64,000 nucleotides of DNA from Pseudomonas sp. Tri1. GTDB lineage: Bacteria > Pseudomonadota > Gammaproteobacteria > Pseudomonadales > Pseudomonadaceae. The first letter of the stretch is position 1, and each line of letters starts with the position of its first letter. The position numbers were made by a program, and so were the translations under genes. This document shows positions 17,877 through 26,427 of this stretch, one piece after another. Under the pieces are notes generated by a model. It had not been told where the DNA came from. It worked only from the letters and a program-made list of their open reading frames with translations, and did not search any database. Location of the stretch: positions 248,001-312,000 of the forward strand of contig NZ_CP072913.1 in NCBI RefSeq assembly GCF_017968885.1. Reading direction: 5' to 3'.

Positions 17877-19106
17877 ATGAGCAAGACTTCTCTCGATAAG
17901 AGCAAGATCAAGTTCCTTCTTCTCGAAGGCGTCCACCAATCGGCTGTCGACGTCCTCAAGTCGGCGGGCTACACCAGCATCGAGTACATCACCAGTTCTC
18001 TGCCGGAAGCCCAGCTCAAGGAAAAGATCGCTGATGCTCACTTCATCGGCATTCGCTCCCGTACGCAATTGACCGAAGAGATCTTCGACCACGCCAAGAA
18101 ACTGGTCGCGGTCGGCTGCTTCTGCATCGGCACCAACCAGGTTGACCTCAACGCGGCGCGCGAGCGCGGTATCGCGGTGTTCAACGCGCCGTACTCCAAC
18201 ACCCGTTCCGTTGCCGAGCTGGTATTGGCCGAAGCGATCCTGCTGCTGCGCGGCATCCCTGAGAAAAACGCGTCCTGCCACCGTGGCGGCTGGATCAAGA
18301 GCGCGGCCAACTCCTTCGAAATCCGCGGCAAGAAACTGGGGATCGTCGGCTACGGCTCGATCGGCACCCAGCTGTCGGTACTGGCTGAAGGCCTGGGCAT
18401 GCAGGTGTTTTTCTACGACACCGTGACCAAGCTGCCGCTGGGCAACGCCACCCAGGTCAACAACTTGCACGAGTTGTTGGGCATGTCCGACATCGTGACC
18501 CTGCACGTGCCGGAAACCGCTGCCACCCAGTGGATGATCGGCGAGAAGGAAATCCGTGCCATCAAGAAGGGCGGGATCCTGATCAACGCCGCTCGTGGCA
18601 CCGTGGTCGAGCTCGACGCCCTGGCCGAAGCGATCAAGGACAAGCACCTGATCGGCGCGGCCATCGACGTGTTCCCGGTGGAGCCACGCTCCAACGACGA
18701 TATCTTCGAAAGCCCGCTGCGTGGCCTGGACAACGTGATCCTGACCCCGCACATCGGCGGCTCCACCGCTGAAGCCCAGGCCAACATCGGCCTGGAAGTA
18801 GCGGAAAAACTGGTCAAGTACAGCGACAACGGTACTTCGGTATCGTCGGTGAACTTCCCGGAAGTGGCCTTGCCGGCTCACCCTGGCAAGCACCGCCTGT
18901 TGCACATCCACGAGAACATCCCGGGTGTGATGAGCGAGATCAACAAGGTCTTCGCCGAAAACGGCATCAACATTTCCGGTCAGTTCCTGCAGACCAACGA
19001 GAAAGTCGGCTACGTCGTGATCGACGTCGACGCCGAATACTCGGACCTGGCGCAAGAGAAGCTGCAGCACATCAACGGCACGATTCGTTGCCGCGTGTTG
19101 TTCTAA
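17877..19106 (+). CDS. serA: D-3-phosphoglycerate dehydrogenase
   Basis: First enzyme of serine synthesis: oxidises 3-phosphoglycerate to 3-phosphohydroxypyruvate with NAD. The 409 residues start at the ATG at 17877 (MSKTSLDKSKIKF). Features are the N-terminal substrate domain, the Rossmann motif LGIVGYGSIGTQ, the active-site His in LTPHIGGSTAEAQ, and a C-terminal ACT domain (HENIPGVMSEINKVF) for serine feedback. It is the E. coli-type length. A strong intrinsic terminator follows. Confidence 0.97.
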   Translation: MSKTSLDKSKIKFLLLEGVHQSAVDVLKSAGYTSIEYITSSLPEAQLKEKIADAHFIGIRSRTQLTEEIFDHAKKLVAVGCFCIGTNQVDLNAARERGIAVFNAPYSNTRSVAELVLAEAILLLRGIPEKNASCHRGGWIKSAANSFEIRGKKLGIVGYGSIGTQLSVLAEGLGMQVFFYDTVTKLPLGNATQVNNLHELLGMSDIVTLHVPETAATQWMIGEKEIRAIKKGGILINAARGTVVELDALAEAIKDKHLIGAAIDVFPVEPRSNDDIFESPLRGLDNVILTPHIGGSTAEAQANIGLEVAEKLVKYSDNGTSVSSVNFPEVALPAHPGKHRLLHIHENIPGVMSEINKVFAENGINISGQFLQTNEKVGYVVIDVDAEYSDLAQEKLQHINGTIRCRVLF

Positions 19107-19124
19107 GCAGGCCTGGCTTGCAAT

Positions 19125-19161
19125 AAAAAACGGGAGCCTCGCAGGGGGCTCCCGTTTTTTT
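19125..19161. terminator. Intrinsic terminator of serA
   Basis: Stem CGGGAGCC / GGCTCCCG with an eight-base loop, flanked by six A on the left and seven T on the right. It starts 19 bp after the serA stop and could work in both directions. Confidence 0.93.
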
Positions 19162-19179
19162 CTGTCGAACACATAACCG

Positions 19180-19267
19180 GTGGGAGCGAGCTTGTTCGCG
19201 ATTGCGGTGTGTCAGAAGCAGATCTATCAACTGAACCACCGCTATCGCGGGCAAGCTCGCTCCCACA
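19180..19267. repeat. REP pair
   Basis: Inverted REP units (left with a GTTCGCG variant, right with CGCGGGCAAGC) between the serA terminator and the end of the DUF4399 gene. Confidence 0.85.
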
Positions 19268-19296
19268 AAAGGCCTGCAGTGTGTCGGTCGGCGCTG

Positions 19297-19722
19297 TTAC
19301 TTCACGTTCACCGTGATCTTCTTGGAAACGATCGGTGGGTCGAACGGCATATGGCCGCTGTCACCCAGTTCCAGCTGCAAGGTATGCTTGCCCGGGGCCA
19401 GTTTGATGTCGGCCTGGGTTTGTGCCTTGCCAAAGTGCATGTGGTTGGCGTCGTTTGGAATCGGCGCACCTTCGGCAGGCAATTTGTCCACATCGATCAG
19501 CAAATGGTGATGGCCTGTATTTTTAGTCACGTCGCCCGCCGGTGCCAGGGCGATTTCCTTGACGCCGAACTTGACGGTGAATGCCTGGCCGACGGTGGCG
19601 CCGTCTTCCGGGGATACGATGAACACTTCTGCGCCTTTCGGCGCTGGAGTTGCGGCGGTTGCCAGCACGGAAGCACCCAGTAACAGGCCGGCCAACGCCG
19701 CACGAGACATAAAGCTTTTCAT
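19297..19722 (-). CDS. DUF4399 periplasmic protein
   Basis: Secreted protein of 141 residues. A signal peptide covers about 1-23 (MKSFMSRAALAGLL..., cleavage after LATAA). The rest is a single beta-rich DUF4399 domain with His-rich motifs TGHHHLLID and NDANHMHFGKAQT, which look suited to metal binding. Function is unknown. The ATG at 19722 is preferred over an ATG 21 bp upstream because it begins the signal peptide directly. Confidence 0.83.
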   Translation of the reverse strand: MKSFMSRAALAGLLLGASVLATAATPAPKGAEVFIVSPEDGATVGQAFTVKFGVKEIALAPAGDVTKNTGHHHLLIDVDKLPAEGAPIPNDANHMHFGKAQTQADIKLAPGKHTLQLELGDSGHMPFDPPIVSKKITVNVK

Positions 19723-19856
19723 TTTTTTCTCCAGTTTTTCCATGAAATCCGCCTGGCCATGACAACTTCATGACCAATCGTTGTCGAAGCCTGCAACAAC
19801 CATAGCAAAGCGCGCCTGAAACGAGCGTCGCTTGTATAAATTACAAAGGAGTGACC

Positions 19857-20435
19857 ATGCGTTTCCTGCCTGGCCTGATCTGCCTGCTTCCCCTTTTGAG
19901 CCCTCTGGCCCATGCCGAACTGATCGACGATATCAATGACCGTGGCGAACTGCGCATTGCCCTCGAGGCCAATACCGCTCCTTTCAACTTCAAGGAAGAC
20001 GGCAAGCTCACTGGCTTCGAAGTGGAGCTGGGCCAGATGTTGGCGGGTGAGCTCGACGTACAGCCCGATTTCGTAGTCACTGATGCCGGGGACTTGCTCA
20101 GTGGTGTGGAAAGCGGCAAGTACGACGTCGCCATCAACCACATAGCAATGACCCCGGAACTGGCGGAACGTTTCGACACCAGCGCCGTTTACAGCCATCC
20201 GGATGCACAACTGTTGGCGAGCAAGGAGGAGTCGCCACGTCCGCTGGTCATGGCGCAGTCGTTCCAGCCGCAGGAAAAGAGCGAGCCGGCACCGGACCTG
20301 GTGATTCCGTTCCAGAAGGGCAACCCGGCGTTCAAGGCCAGCCTGGACAATGCCCTGGCACGGATCAAGGAGGATGGGCGGTTGGAGCAGTTGTCGCAGA
20401 AGTGGTTGGGCAAGCAGCCTGCGGAAAACAATTGA
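19857..20435 (+). CDS. Single-lobe solute-binding (PBPb-like) protein
   Basis: Exported protein of 192 residues: signal peptide about 1-20 (ending LAHA), then ELIDDINDRGELRIALEANT, a clear start of a type-2 amino-acid-binding protein. Lobe I is present to about residue 115 (TSAVYSHPDA). The protein then jumps through a Pro/Glu/Ser-rich linker to the closing lobe-I helices (GNPAFKASLDNALARIKEDG, ending LSQKWLG). About 80-90 residues of lobe II found in TcyJ in this window are absent. No permease or ATPase gene is adjacent. The ATG is chosen with AAGGAG 5 bp upstream. It is probably not a normal ABC binding protein. Confidence 0.82.
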   Translation: MRFLPGLICLLPLLSPLAHAELIDDINDRGELRIALEANTAPFNFKEDGKLTGFEVELGQMLAGELDVQPDFVVTDAGDLLSGVESGKYDVAINHIAMTPELAERFDTSAVYSHPDAQLLASKEESPRPLVMAQSFQPQEKSEPAPDLVIPFQKGNPAFKASLDNALARIKEDGRLEQLSQKWLGKQPAENN

Positions 20436-20459
20436 TACCCGGATTCAACGCGATACTTT

Positions 20460-20487
20460 GAGGCGAGGGGATAAATCCCCTCGCCTC
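20460..20487. repeat. Palindromic repeat, GGCGAGGGGATAAATCC type
   Basis: GAGGCGAGGGG, ATAAAT, CCCCTCGCCTC: perfect 11-bp arms with a six-base loop. It is shared with copies at 42740-42786 and 63868-63897. It lies between the convergent binding-protein and methyltransferase genes. Confidence 0.85.
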
Positions 20488-20501
20488 AGGGGGGTTGGAT
20501 C

Positions 20502-21128
20502 TCAAGCTTTACGCCAGACACTCGCCAGCCAAGGCTGCTGCTCGCGTGGCAGCCCCGCCGGCCGGTAGTAATGCTCCAGCTCCACAAAACCTGCTTCGCT
20601 GAGCAGCGTGCGCCACGCGGCCAGGTCGTGATAGGCGCCGAAGCGCTGGCCGTTCCAGCCCTCCTGGTTCTCGCCCCGAGGGTTGGAGCTGAACAGCACG
20701 CCACCGGGCTTGAGCGTGGCGTGCAGTTGTTTGAGCACCCGCGGCAGTTCCTGCAGCGGAATGTGAAACAGCACGGCGTTGGCGAAGATCCCGTCGAAGC
20801 GTTCGGCCGGCAGGTCGAGTTTCAAGAAGTCCTGCTGCCACACTTCACAGCCGCTGTCCTGGCGCGCCATCCGGGCAAATTCCGCTGAGCCGTCGAGGCC
20901 GACCGCGACATGACCCATGCCGGTGAACGTGCGCAAATCGCGCCCCGGGCCACAGCCGAAATCCAGGATATGCAGCGGTGCCTGGCCCTGGATATGGCGC
21001 AGCAACGCGTCGATATTCTGGCTGACATCGTGGTCACGGGTGCCTTCGCGAAAGCTATCGGCGACCGCGTTGTAATGGCCCAGGGTGGTAGCCGTGATGG
21101 CTTGCAGGTCTTCGGCGGTATGTTTCAT
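20502..21128 (-). CDS. Class I SAM-dependent methyltransferase
   Basis: Cytosolic protein of 208 residues with the SAM-binding glycine motif LHILDFGCGPGRDL near residues 53-66, the acidic end of beta-2 (AVGLDGSAEFA), and the motif FDGIFANAVLFHIP. It begins MKHTAEDLQAITATTLGHYN. The substrate is not identifiable. No cotranscribed partner is near; a single REP unit and metI lie upstream. Confidence 0.8.
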   Translation of the reverse strand: MKHTAEDLQAITATTLGHYNAVADSFREGTRDHDVSQNIDALLRHIQGQAPLHILDFGCGPGRDLRTFTGMGHVAVGLDGSAEFARMARQDSGCEVWQQDFLKLDLPAERFDGIFANAVLFHIPLQELPRVLKQLHATLKPGGVLFSSNPRGENQEGWNGQRFGAYHDLAAWRTLLSEAGFVELEHYYRPAGLPREQQPWLASVWRKA

Positions 21129-21192
21129 GAGTCATGACTGGGTTGGGAGCGTCAGCCGACTATACCGCAAGGACACTGGCGGCTTCGCAGCC

Positions 21193-21217
21193 AATCGCGA
21201 GCAAGCTCGCTCCCACA
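21193..21217 (-). repeat. Single REP element
   Basis: One REP unit (CGCGAGCAAGCTCGCTCCCA) just before the end of metI, with no inverted partner. Confidence 0.82.
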
Positions 21218-21231
21218 TGAAAAGCCCCGCG

Positions 21232-21876
21232 TCAGCGTTTGTTCAGGCCCCGCGCCAAGCGGTCTCCGCCCAGCTGAATCACCGCCACCAAGGCCACCAG
21301 CAACACGATCACCGTGAGCATGATCTGGCTGTCGAAGCGTTGGTAGCCGTAGCGATAAGCGATGTCGCCCAGGCCGCCGGCGCCAATCGCTCCGGCCATG
21401 GCCGAGGAGTTGATCATGGTCACCAGGGTGATGGTAAAGCCGCCGACGATCCCGGGCAGGGCTTCGGGCAGCAGTACATGCCAGACGATGTGCCAACGGC
21501 GGCAACCCATGGCTTGGGCGGCTTCGATCAGGCCATGGTCGACCTCCCGCAGGCTGACTTCGGCGATGCGGGCGAAGAACGGCGTGGCGGCGATAGTCAA
21601 CGGAACCACCGCAGCCCAGACGCCGTAAGTAGTGCCGACGATCAACCGGGTGAACGGAATCAACGCCACCATCAGAATCAGGAACGGTATCGAGCGAAAC
21701 AGATTCACGAACGCGCCCAAGGCGCGATTCAAGGCTGGCGCTTCATAGATCCCGCCCTTGCCGCTGGTGACCAGGATCACCGCCAGCGGAATGCCCGCCA
21801 GCAGCGCGATCAGCGACGACACGCCAACCATCAGGAACGTGTCGATGAAACCCTGCAATAACCGATCAAACCACAT
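21232..21876 (-). CDS. metI: Methionine-type ABC transporter permease
   Basis: Inner-membrane permease of 214 residues from the ATG at 21876 ([14 protein letters not shown]), with five or six hydrophobic segments. The coupling-loop motif reads [20 protein letters not shown]. It overlaps the end of metN by 11 bp, so translation is probably coupled. Next to sulfur-oxygenase genes, the substrate might be a methionine derivative or other organosulfur compound instead of methionine itself. Confidence 0.9.
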   Translation of the reverse strand: MWFDRLLQGFIDTFLMVGVSSLIALLAGIPLAVILVTSGKGGIYEAPALNRALGAFVNLFRSIPFLILMVALIPFTRLIVGTTYGVWAAVVPLTIAATPFFARIAEVSLREVDHGLIEAAQAMGCRRWHIVWHVLLPEALPGIVGGFTITLVTMINSSAMAGAIGAGGLGDIAYRYGYQRFDSQIMLTVIVLLVALVAVIQLGGDRLARGLNKR

Positions 21877-22990
21877 AACCCAGCACCTCCACCCGTTGCG
21901 CCCAGTTGCCGGCACGTTGACGCAATTCCTCGGCGCCCCATGACGAGCCGCTCACCGCGAGCAGCAATTGCCCCAGCCCGTGGCCCTGAATCCGTTCGAT
22001 GCCGCCGTGCAACAGCCGTACCCGTCCGCCAAGGGCGCTGAACAACGCCGCGAGGTCTGGCTCGTCACGGCCAACCCCGGTGAATTGCACGCGCAGCACG
22101 GTCGCTGCATCCGCCGATGCCGGCTGCGCTTGCAGGCGGCTTTGCAGCTCGTCTGGCACGGCGTGTTGCAATGGCGCCAACAGCGTCCGGCTGACCTCAT
22201 GTTGCGGGTTGCCGAACACTTCCCAAACCGGGCCCTGCTCGACGATTCGCCCTTGTTCGAGCACCACCACCCGGTCGCAGACTTCGCGAATCACCGCCAT
22301 TTCATGGGTGATCAGCACGATGGTCAGGCCCAGTCGCTGATTGATCTGGCGCAGCAGACCGAGGATCGATTGGGTGGTCTCCGGATCCAGGGCTGATGTG
22401 GCCTCGTCGCACAGCAGAATCTGCGGGTCATGCACCAGCGCCCGGGCAATCCCGACCCGTTGCTTCTGCCCGCCGGAGAGCTGCGCCGGGTAGGCCTTGT
22501 GCTTGCCTTGCAAACCGACCAGTTCCAGCAGCTCGCGGACTTTGCGCTGGCGCTGTTCCTTGGGGACGCCGGCGACCTTCAGCGGCAGCTCGACGTTCTG
22601 CCACACGGTCTTGGCTGACATCAGGTTGAAGTGCTGGAAGATCATGCCGATGCGCCGGCGCAGTTCCACCAGGCGGTCCTCATCGAACTCGCCGATGTCC
22701 ACCTGATCGATCAGCACCCGCCCGCTGCTGGGTTGTTCCAGACGGTTGATGGTGCGAATCAGTGACGACTTGCCGGCGCCGCTGCGGCCGATGATGCCGA
22801 ACACCTCGCCGCGTTGGATCGCCAGGTCGATGCCGTGCAATGCAGCCACCGGACCTTGGCTGCCGTTGTAGGTCTTGCCCAGACCGATGAAACGCACATG
22901 GGCACGGTTCAGCTCCGGGTGCAGTTCAGTCTGTTCCGCGCTCTGGAGCGTGGGGGCTTCGTGTCGGAGTCGAGCGTTGACGGCGTTCAT
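21866..22990 (-). CDS. metN: Methionine-type ABC transporter ATP-binding protein
   Basis: ATPase of 374 residues. Walker A is [11 protein letters not shown], the signature is [15 protein letters not shown], Walker B is [15 protein letters not shown], and the switch His is in VLITHEM. The C-terminal NIL domain, which senses substrate in MetN proteins, covers the last 90 or so residues (from [13 protein letters not shown]). The ATG at 22990 lies 2 bp after the metQ stop. A TTG six bases earlier overlaps that stop and is less likely. Confidence 0.92.
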   Translation of the reverse strand: MNAVNARLRHEAPTLQSAEQTELHPELNRAHVRFIGLGKTYNGSQGPVAALHGIDLAIQRGEVFGIIGRSGAGKSSLIRTINRLEQPSSGRVLIDQVDIGEFDEDRLVELRRRIGMIFQHFNLMSAKTVWQNVELPLKVAGVPKEQRQRKVRELLELVGLQGKHKAYPAQLSGGQKQRVGIARALVHDPQILLCDEATSALDPETTQSILGLLRQINQRLGLTIVLITHEMAVIREVCDRVVVLEQGRIVEQGPVWEVFGNPQHEVSRTLLAPLQHAVPDELQSRLQAQPASADAATVLRVQFTGVGRDEPDLAALFSALGGRVRLLHGGIERIQGHGLGQLLLAVSGSSWGAEELRQRAGNWAQRVEVLGYVV

Positions 22991-22992
22991 GG

Positions 22993-23802
22993 TCAACCTT
23001 CCCAGCCGGCCTGGTAGAGCTTGCCGTGGGCCTTGTCCAGGGCGGCACGCACCGCTGGCGAGTGCTGGTAGATGTCGACGAACTTGGCCAGGCGCGGGTC
23101 GTTCTTGCTCTTGGGCTGGATCACGAACTGAATGACGTACTCCTTGTGATCCAGGCCATCGAACAGCAAGGCCGACGTGGCATCGAAGGTCTTGGCCAGG
23201 CGGATGTAGGCCGGGTAGCCCTGCACCAGGTCGGCATCTTCATAGGCCCGCACCAGTTGCACGGCTTCGACCTGGAGGATCTTGAGTTTCTTCGGGTTGG
23301 CAACGATGTCGTCTTCAGTGGCCTTGTAGCCTACGCCTGGCTTGAGGGTGATCAACCCGGCCTTGGCTAGCAGTTGCAAGCCGCGACCGCTGTTGATCGG
23401 ATCGTTGGCAATGGCCACGCTCGCGCCCTCGGGCAGTTCGTCGAAGCTTTTGTATTTCTTTGAATAGAGGCCGACGTTGTTGATGATTCCCGGCGCAAAG
23501 GGCACCAGGTCGAACCCGGCGGCGGCCTTGGCGTTTTCCAGGAACGGGATGTGCTGGAAATAATTCACGTCGATATCACCGGAAGCCAGGCTGACGTTCG
23601 GCGCGATCCAGTCGCTGAACTCCACCAGCTCGACTTTCAGGCCTTGCTTGCCGGCTTCTTCCACGGCGGCCTCCAGGGGAATGGCGAACGCGGCGGTAGT
23701 ACCGATTTTCAACGGTGCATCGGCGGCGAACAGCGCCGAGCTGAACAGGCCGAGGGCCAGGGCCAGTGCTTTGACTGGTAGGGAGAGCGCGTGTTTGGTC
23801 AT
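22993..23802 (-). CDS. metQ: MetQ/NlpA-family substrate-binding protein
   Basis: Exported binding protein of 269 residues. The signal peptide is about 1-26 ([20 protein letters not shown]); there is no lipobox Cys, so this copy looks soluble and periplasmic. Family motifs include [29 protein letters not shown] and [13 protein letters not shown]. It is the first gene of metQ-metN-metI and lies 50 bp downstream of the flavin monooxygenase gene on the same strand. Confidence 0.9.
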   Translation of the reverse strand: MTKHALSLPVKALALALGLFSSALFAADAPLKIGTTAAFAIPLEAAVEEAGKQGLKVELVEFSDWIAPNVSLASGDIDVNYFQHIPFLENAKAAAGFDLVPFAPGIINNVGLYSKKYKSFDELPEGASVAIANDPINSGRGLQLLAKAGLITLKPGVGYKATEDDIVANPKKLKILQVEAVQLVRAYEDADLVQGYPAYIRLAKTFDATSALLFDGLDHKEYVIQFVIQPKSKNDPRLAKFVDIYQHSPAVRAALDKAHGKLYQAGWEG

Positions 23803-23852
23803 GGTTTTTTCCAGTCATTTATAGTCAGGTGCGGTTTTTTTTGGCGAGGGGA

Positions 23853-25211
23853 TCAGTGTCGGTAGGTGGAGCCGGTGTGTCGTCCAGGTAGATGGGCCCC
23901 TGCCTGAAACAGCTTTTCGCGCAGGCTGCCGTCGTCGTATTCGGTCTTGTACGCGCCGCGTCGTTGCAGCTCGGGAATCACCAGGTCGATGAAGTCCACA
24001 TAGCTTTGCGGTGTGACGATGCGGGTCAGGTTGAAGCCATCCAGGCCGGTTTCGGCGATCCATGACTCCAGTTCGTCGGCCACCTGCTCGGGCGAACCCA
24101 CCACGGTGATGTAGCGACCGCCGAGGGCGTGTTGCTCCAATAATTTGCGCCGGGTCCAATCGTTGTTCTGCAGGGTCTTGGTGGCGGACTGGATGGCGTT
24201 GCTCTTGACGTACTGGATCGGTTCGTCCAGTTCGTACTGGGAAAAGTCGATGCCCGTCGACGCGGAAAAATGTGCCACCCCGGCCTCGGCGCTGGCATGG
24301 TCCAGGTACTCGGCATGTTTGGCCCAGGCGGCCGCTTCGGTCTGGCCGACGATCACGTTCAGGCCCATGAACACCTTGATGTCTTCGGCGTTGCGCCCAG
24401 CCTCGACGGCGCTGGCGCGGACCTTGTCCACCTGGACCTTGGTCGCCGGCTTGTTCTGGCCGCTGATGAACACGCACTCGGCATGCCGCCCGGCAAACAG
24501 CAGGCCGCGCTCCGAACTGCCGGCCTGGAACAACACCGGCGTGCGTTGGGGCGATGGTTCACAAAGGTGATAGCCCTCGACCTGATAGAACTCGCCCTGG
24601 TGCCGGACCTTGTGCACTTTCTCCGGCTGGGCATAGATCCGCTGCTCACGATCATTGAGCACGGCGTCGTTCTCCCAACTGCCCTCCCAGAGCTTGTAGA
24701 GCACTTGCAGGTACTCGTCGGCCTGGTCGTAGCGGCGGTCATGTTCGACCTGCGCAGTCAGGCCCATGGCTTTGGCGGCGCTGTCCAGGTAGCCGGTGAC
24801 GATGTTCCAGCCGACCCGGCCGCGACTCAGGTGATCGAGGGTGCTCATGCGGCGGGCGAACAGGTACGGCGGTTCGTAGCTCAGGTTGGCAGTGAGGCCG
24901 AAACCGAGATTTTTTGTCACGGCCGCCATCGCAGACACCAGCATCAATGGGTCGTTGACCGGCAGCTGGATCGACTCTTTGAGCGTGACGTCCACCGACT
25001 GCTGGTACACGTCGTAGACCCCGACGATGTCGGCGATGAACAGCCCGTCGAACAGCCCACGCTCGAGCAGTTGCGCCAACCCGGTCCAGTATTCCAGGGT
25101 GTTGTACTGGGTCGAGGTGTCCTGGGGATGGGTCCATAAGCCGTGATTGATGTGCCCGATGCAGTTCATGTTGAACGCGTTGAGCAGGATTTTTTTCTTG
25201 CCGTGGGCCAT
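23853..25211 (-). CDS. NtaA/SnaA/DszA-type FMN-dependent monooxygenase
   Basis: Bacterial-luciferase-like (LLM class) monooxygenase of 452 residues using reduced FMN from a separate reductase. It starts MAHGKKKILLNAFNMNCIGH, has GRVGWNIVTGYLDSAAKAMG in the flavin-binding region, and QAGSSERGLLFAGRHAECVF. The family includes DszA, which opens the dibenzothiophene-sulfone ring, and nitrilotriacetate monooxygenase. Beside SfnB/DszC-like genes, a role in releasing sulfur from an organosulfur compound is likely. Its ATG shares one base with the stop of the upstream sfnB-like gene (TAATG). Confidence 0.87.
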   Translation of the reverse strand: MAHGKKKILLNAFNMNCIGHINHGLWTHPQDTSTQYNTLEYWTGLAQLLERGLFDGLFIADIVGVYDVYQQSVDVTLKESIQLPVNDPLMLVSAMAAVTKNLGFGLTANLSYEPPYLFARRMSTLDHLSRGRVGWNIVTGYLDSAAKAMGLTAQVEHDRRYDQADEYLQVLYKLWEGSWENDAVLNDREQRIYAQPEKVHKVRHQGEFYQVEGYHLCEPSPQRTPVLFQAGSSERGLLFAGRHAECVFISGQNKPATKVQVDKVRASAVEAGRNAEDIKVFMGLNVIVGQTEAAAWAKHAEYLDHASAEAGVAHFSASTGIDFSQYELDEPIQYVKSNAIQSATKTLQNNDWTRRKLLEQHALGGRYITVVGSPEQVADELESWIAETGLDGFNLTRIVTPQSYVDFIDLVIPELQRRGAYKTEYDDGSLREKLFQAGAHLPGRHTGSTYRH

Positions 25212-26404
25212 TAAATGGTCCCCCGCAGCGGCGGCTTTTCATCGTTGAGGTAGAAGTTACCCACCGCGTGATATTTCCAGCGCACCGGGTCGTGCAGGGT
25301 GTGCACCCGGGCGTTGCGCCAGTGGCGATCCAGCCCATATTCGGCCAGGGTCGCCTGGCTGCCAGCCAATTCGAATAGCGTGCTGCTGGCGGCCAGGGAA
25401 ATTTCGGTGCTGATGGCGCGGGCTTCGGCCACGGCAATCGAGGCGGCGGCGACCGTTTCGGCTTGGGTGTCGGCCTGGGCCCGGTCGAGAAATTTGCCGG
25501 CGCGCTCCAGCAGGGCTTCGGCGGCGTGCAGGCGGATGCTCAGTTGGCCGAAACTCTTGAGGGTGTGCGGGTCTTCGGTGGCGACGTCGCTGGTGGCGTC
25601 GATCCATGGCCGGGTCTTGCTGCGGACAAAGTGCAGGGCGTCTTCATAGGCGGCGCGGGCGATGCCGGTGTCGATGGCCGCATGGAGAATCTGCGCCAGT
25701 GGTCCCACCGGCGTCGGGCGCTCGAAGGCGCTCTGGAAGGGCACGATGTCTTCGGCGGCGACGTAGACGTCTTCGAACACCACTGAGCCACTGCCGGTGG
25801 TGCGCTGGCCGAAACCGCTCCAGTCGTCGATGACCGTCAGGCCTTTGCTTTGGCCAGGGACGAATGCCAACTGCTGCACGCCATTTTCATCCACCACCGA
25901 GGTGGGAATACGCTGGGCGTAGATCGCCCCGGTGGCGTAGAACTTGCGGCCGTTGATGCGATAGCCCTCGCCGTCGCGGCGCAGTTGGGTGGTGCGGTCG
26001 TGGGCGGTCTTGGTGCCGAGTTCGGCCAGGGCGTTACCAAAACGCTGGCCGGCCAGCACTTCGGCGTACAGGCGTTGTTTTTGCGCTTGAGTGCCGTTTA
26101 CCCGCAGCACTTCCAGGGCGTAGAAATGATTTTGCGGAATCTGCCCCAGCGAGCTGTCGGCCTGGGCAATCAGCGCGATGACTTTGGCCAGCGTGACGTT
26201 GGAAACCCCGGCGCCACCATAGGCCTGGGGCACGCTGATACCCCACAGGCCGGAGCGGGAAAACGCCTCCAGCTCCGGGTGCGGCAGGCGGCGCTCGCGG
26301 TCGCGCAGGGCACTGTCGCGCTTGAAGTCATCGGCCAGGTCGCTGGCTACGATCAGGGCTTGTTCATCGCTGGTGATCACCGCGACGTGTTGAGAAAGCG
26401 TCAT
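25211..26404 (-). CDS. SfnB/DszC-family sulfur-acquisition oxidoreductase (copy 2)
   Basis: Flavin-dependent oxidoreductase of 397 residues with an acyl-CoA dehydrogenase fold. The N-terminal helical domain has SRSGLWGISVPQAYGGAGVS, the middle domain DWSGFGQRTTGSGSVVFEDV, and the C-terminus HWRNARVHTLHDPVRWKYHA. SfnB and DszC relatives oxygenate reduced-sulfur compounds with FMNH2. It sits 23 bp after a paralogue (26428-27669) and overlaps the DszA-like gene by one base, so the three are one operon. Confidence 0.87.
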   Translation of the reverse strand: MTLSQHVAVITSDEQALIVASDLADDFKRDSALRDRERRLPHPELEAFSRSGLWGISVPQAYGGAGVSNVTLAKVIALIAQADSSLGQIPQNHFYALEVLRVNGTQAQKQRLYAEVLAGQRFGNALAELGTKTAHDRTTQLRRDGEGYRINGRKFYATGAIYAQRIPTSVVDENGVQQLAFVPGQSKGLTVIDDWSGFGQRTTGSGSVVFEDVYVAAEDIVPFQSAFERPTPVGPLAQILHAAIDTGIARAAYEDALHFVRSKTRPWIDATSDVATEDPHTLKSFGQLSIRLHAAEALLERAGKFLDRAQADTQAETVAAASIAVAEARAISTEISLAASSTLFELAGSQATLAEYGLDRHWRNARVHTLHDPVRWKYHAVGNFYLNDEKPPLRGTI

Positions 26405-26427
26405 GTACTGCTCCAGAGGTCGGGTCG

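Noticed and set aside
16277..19106. Whole region as a serine-glyoxylate or glycolate oxidase (glcDEF) operon
   Set aside because: Only one GlcD-like subunit is present, with no GlcE or GlcF and no iron-sulfur domain. The serA neighbour fits D-2-hydroxyglutarate dehydrogenase better.
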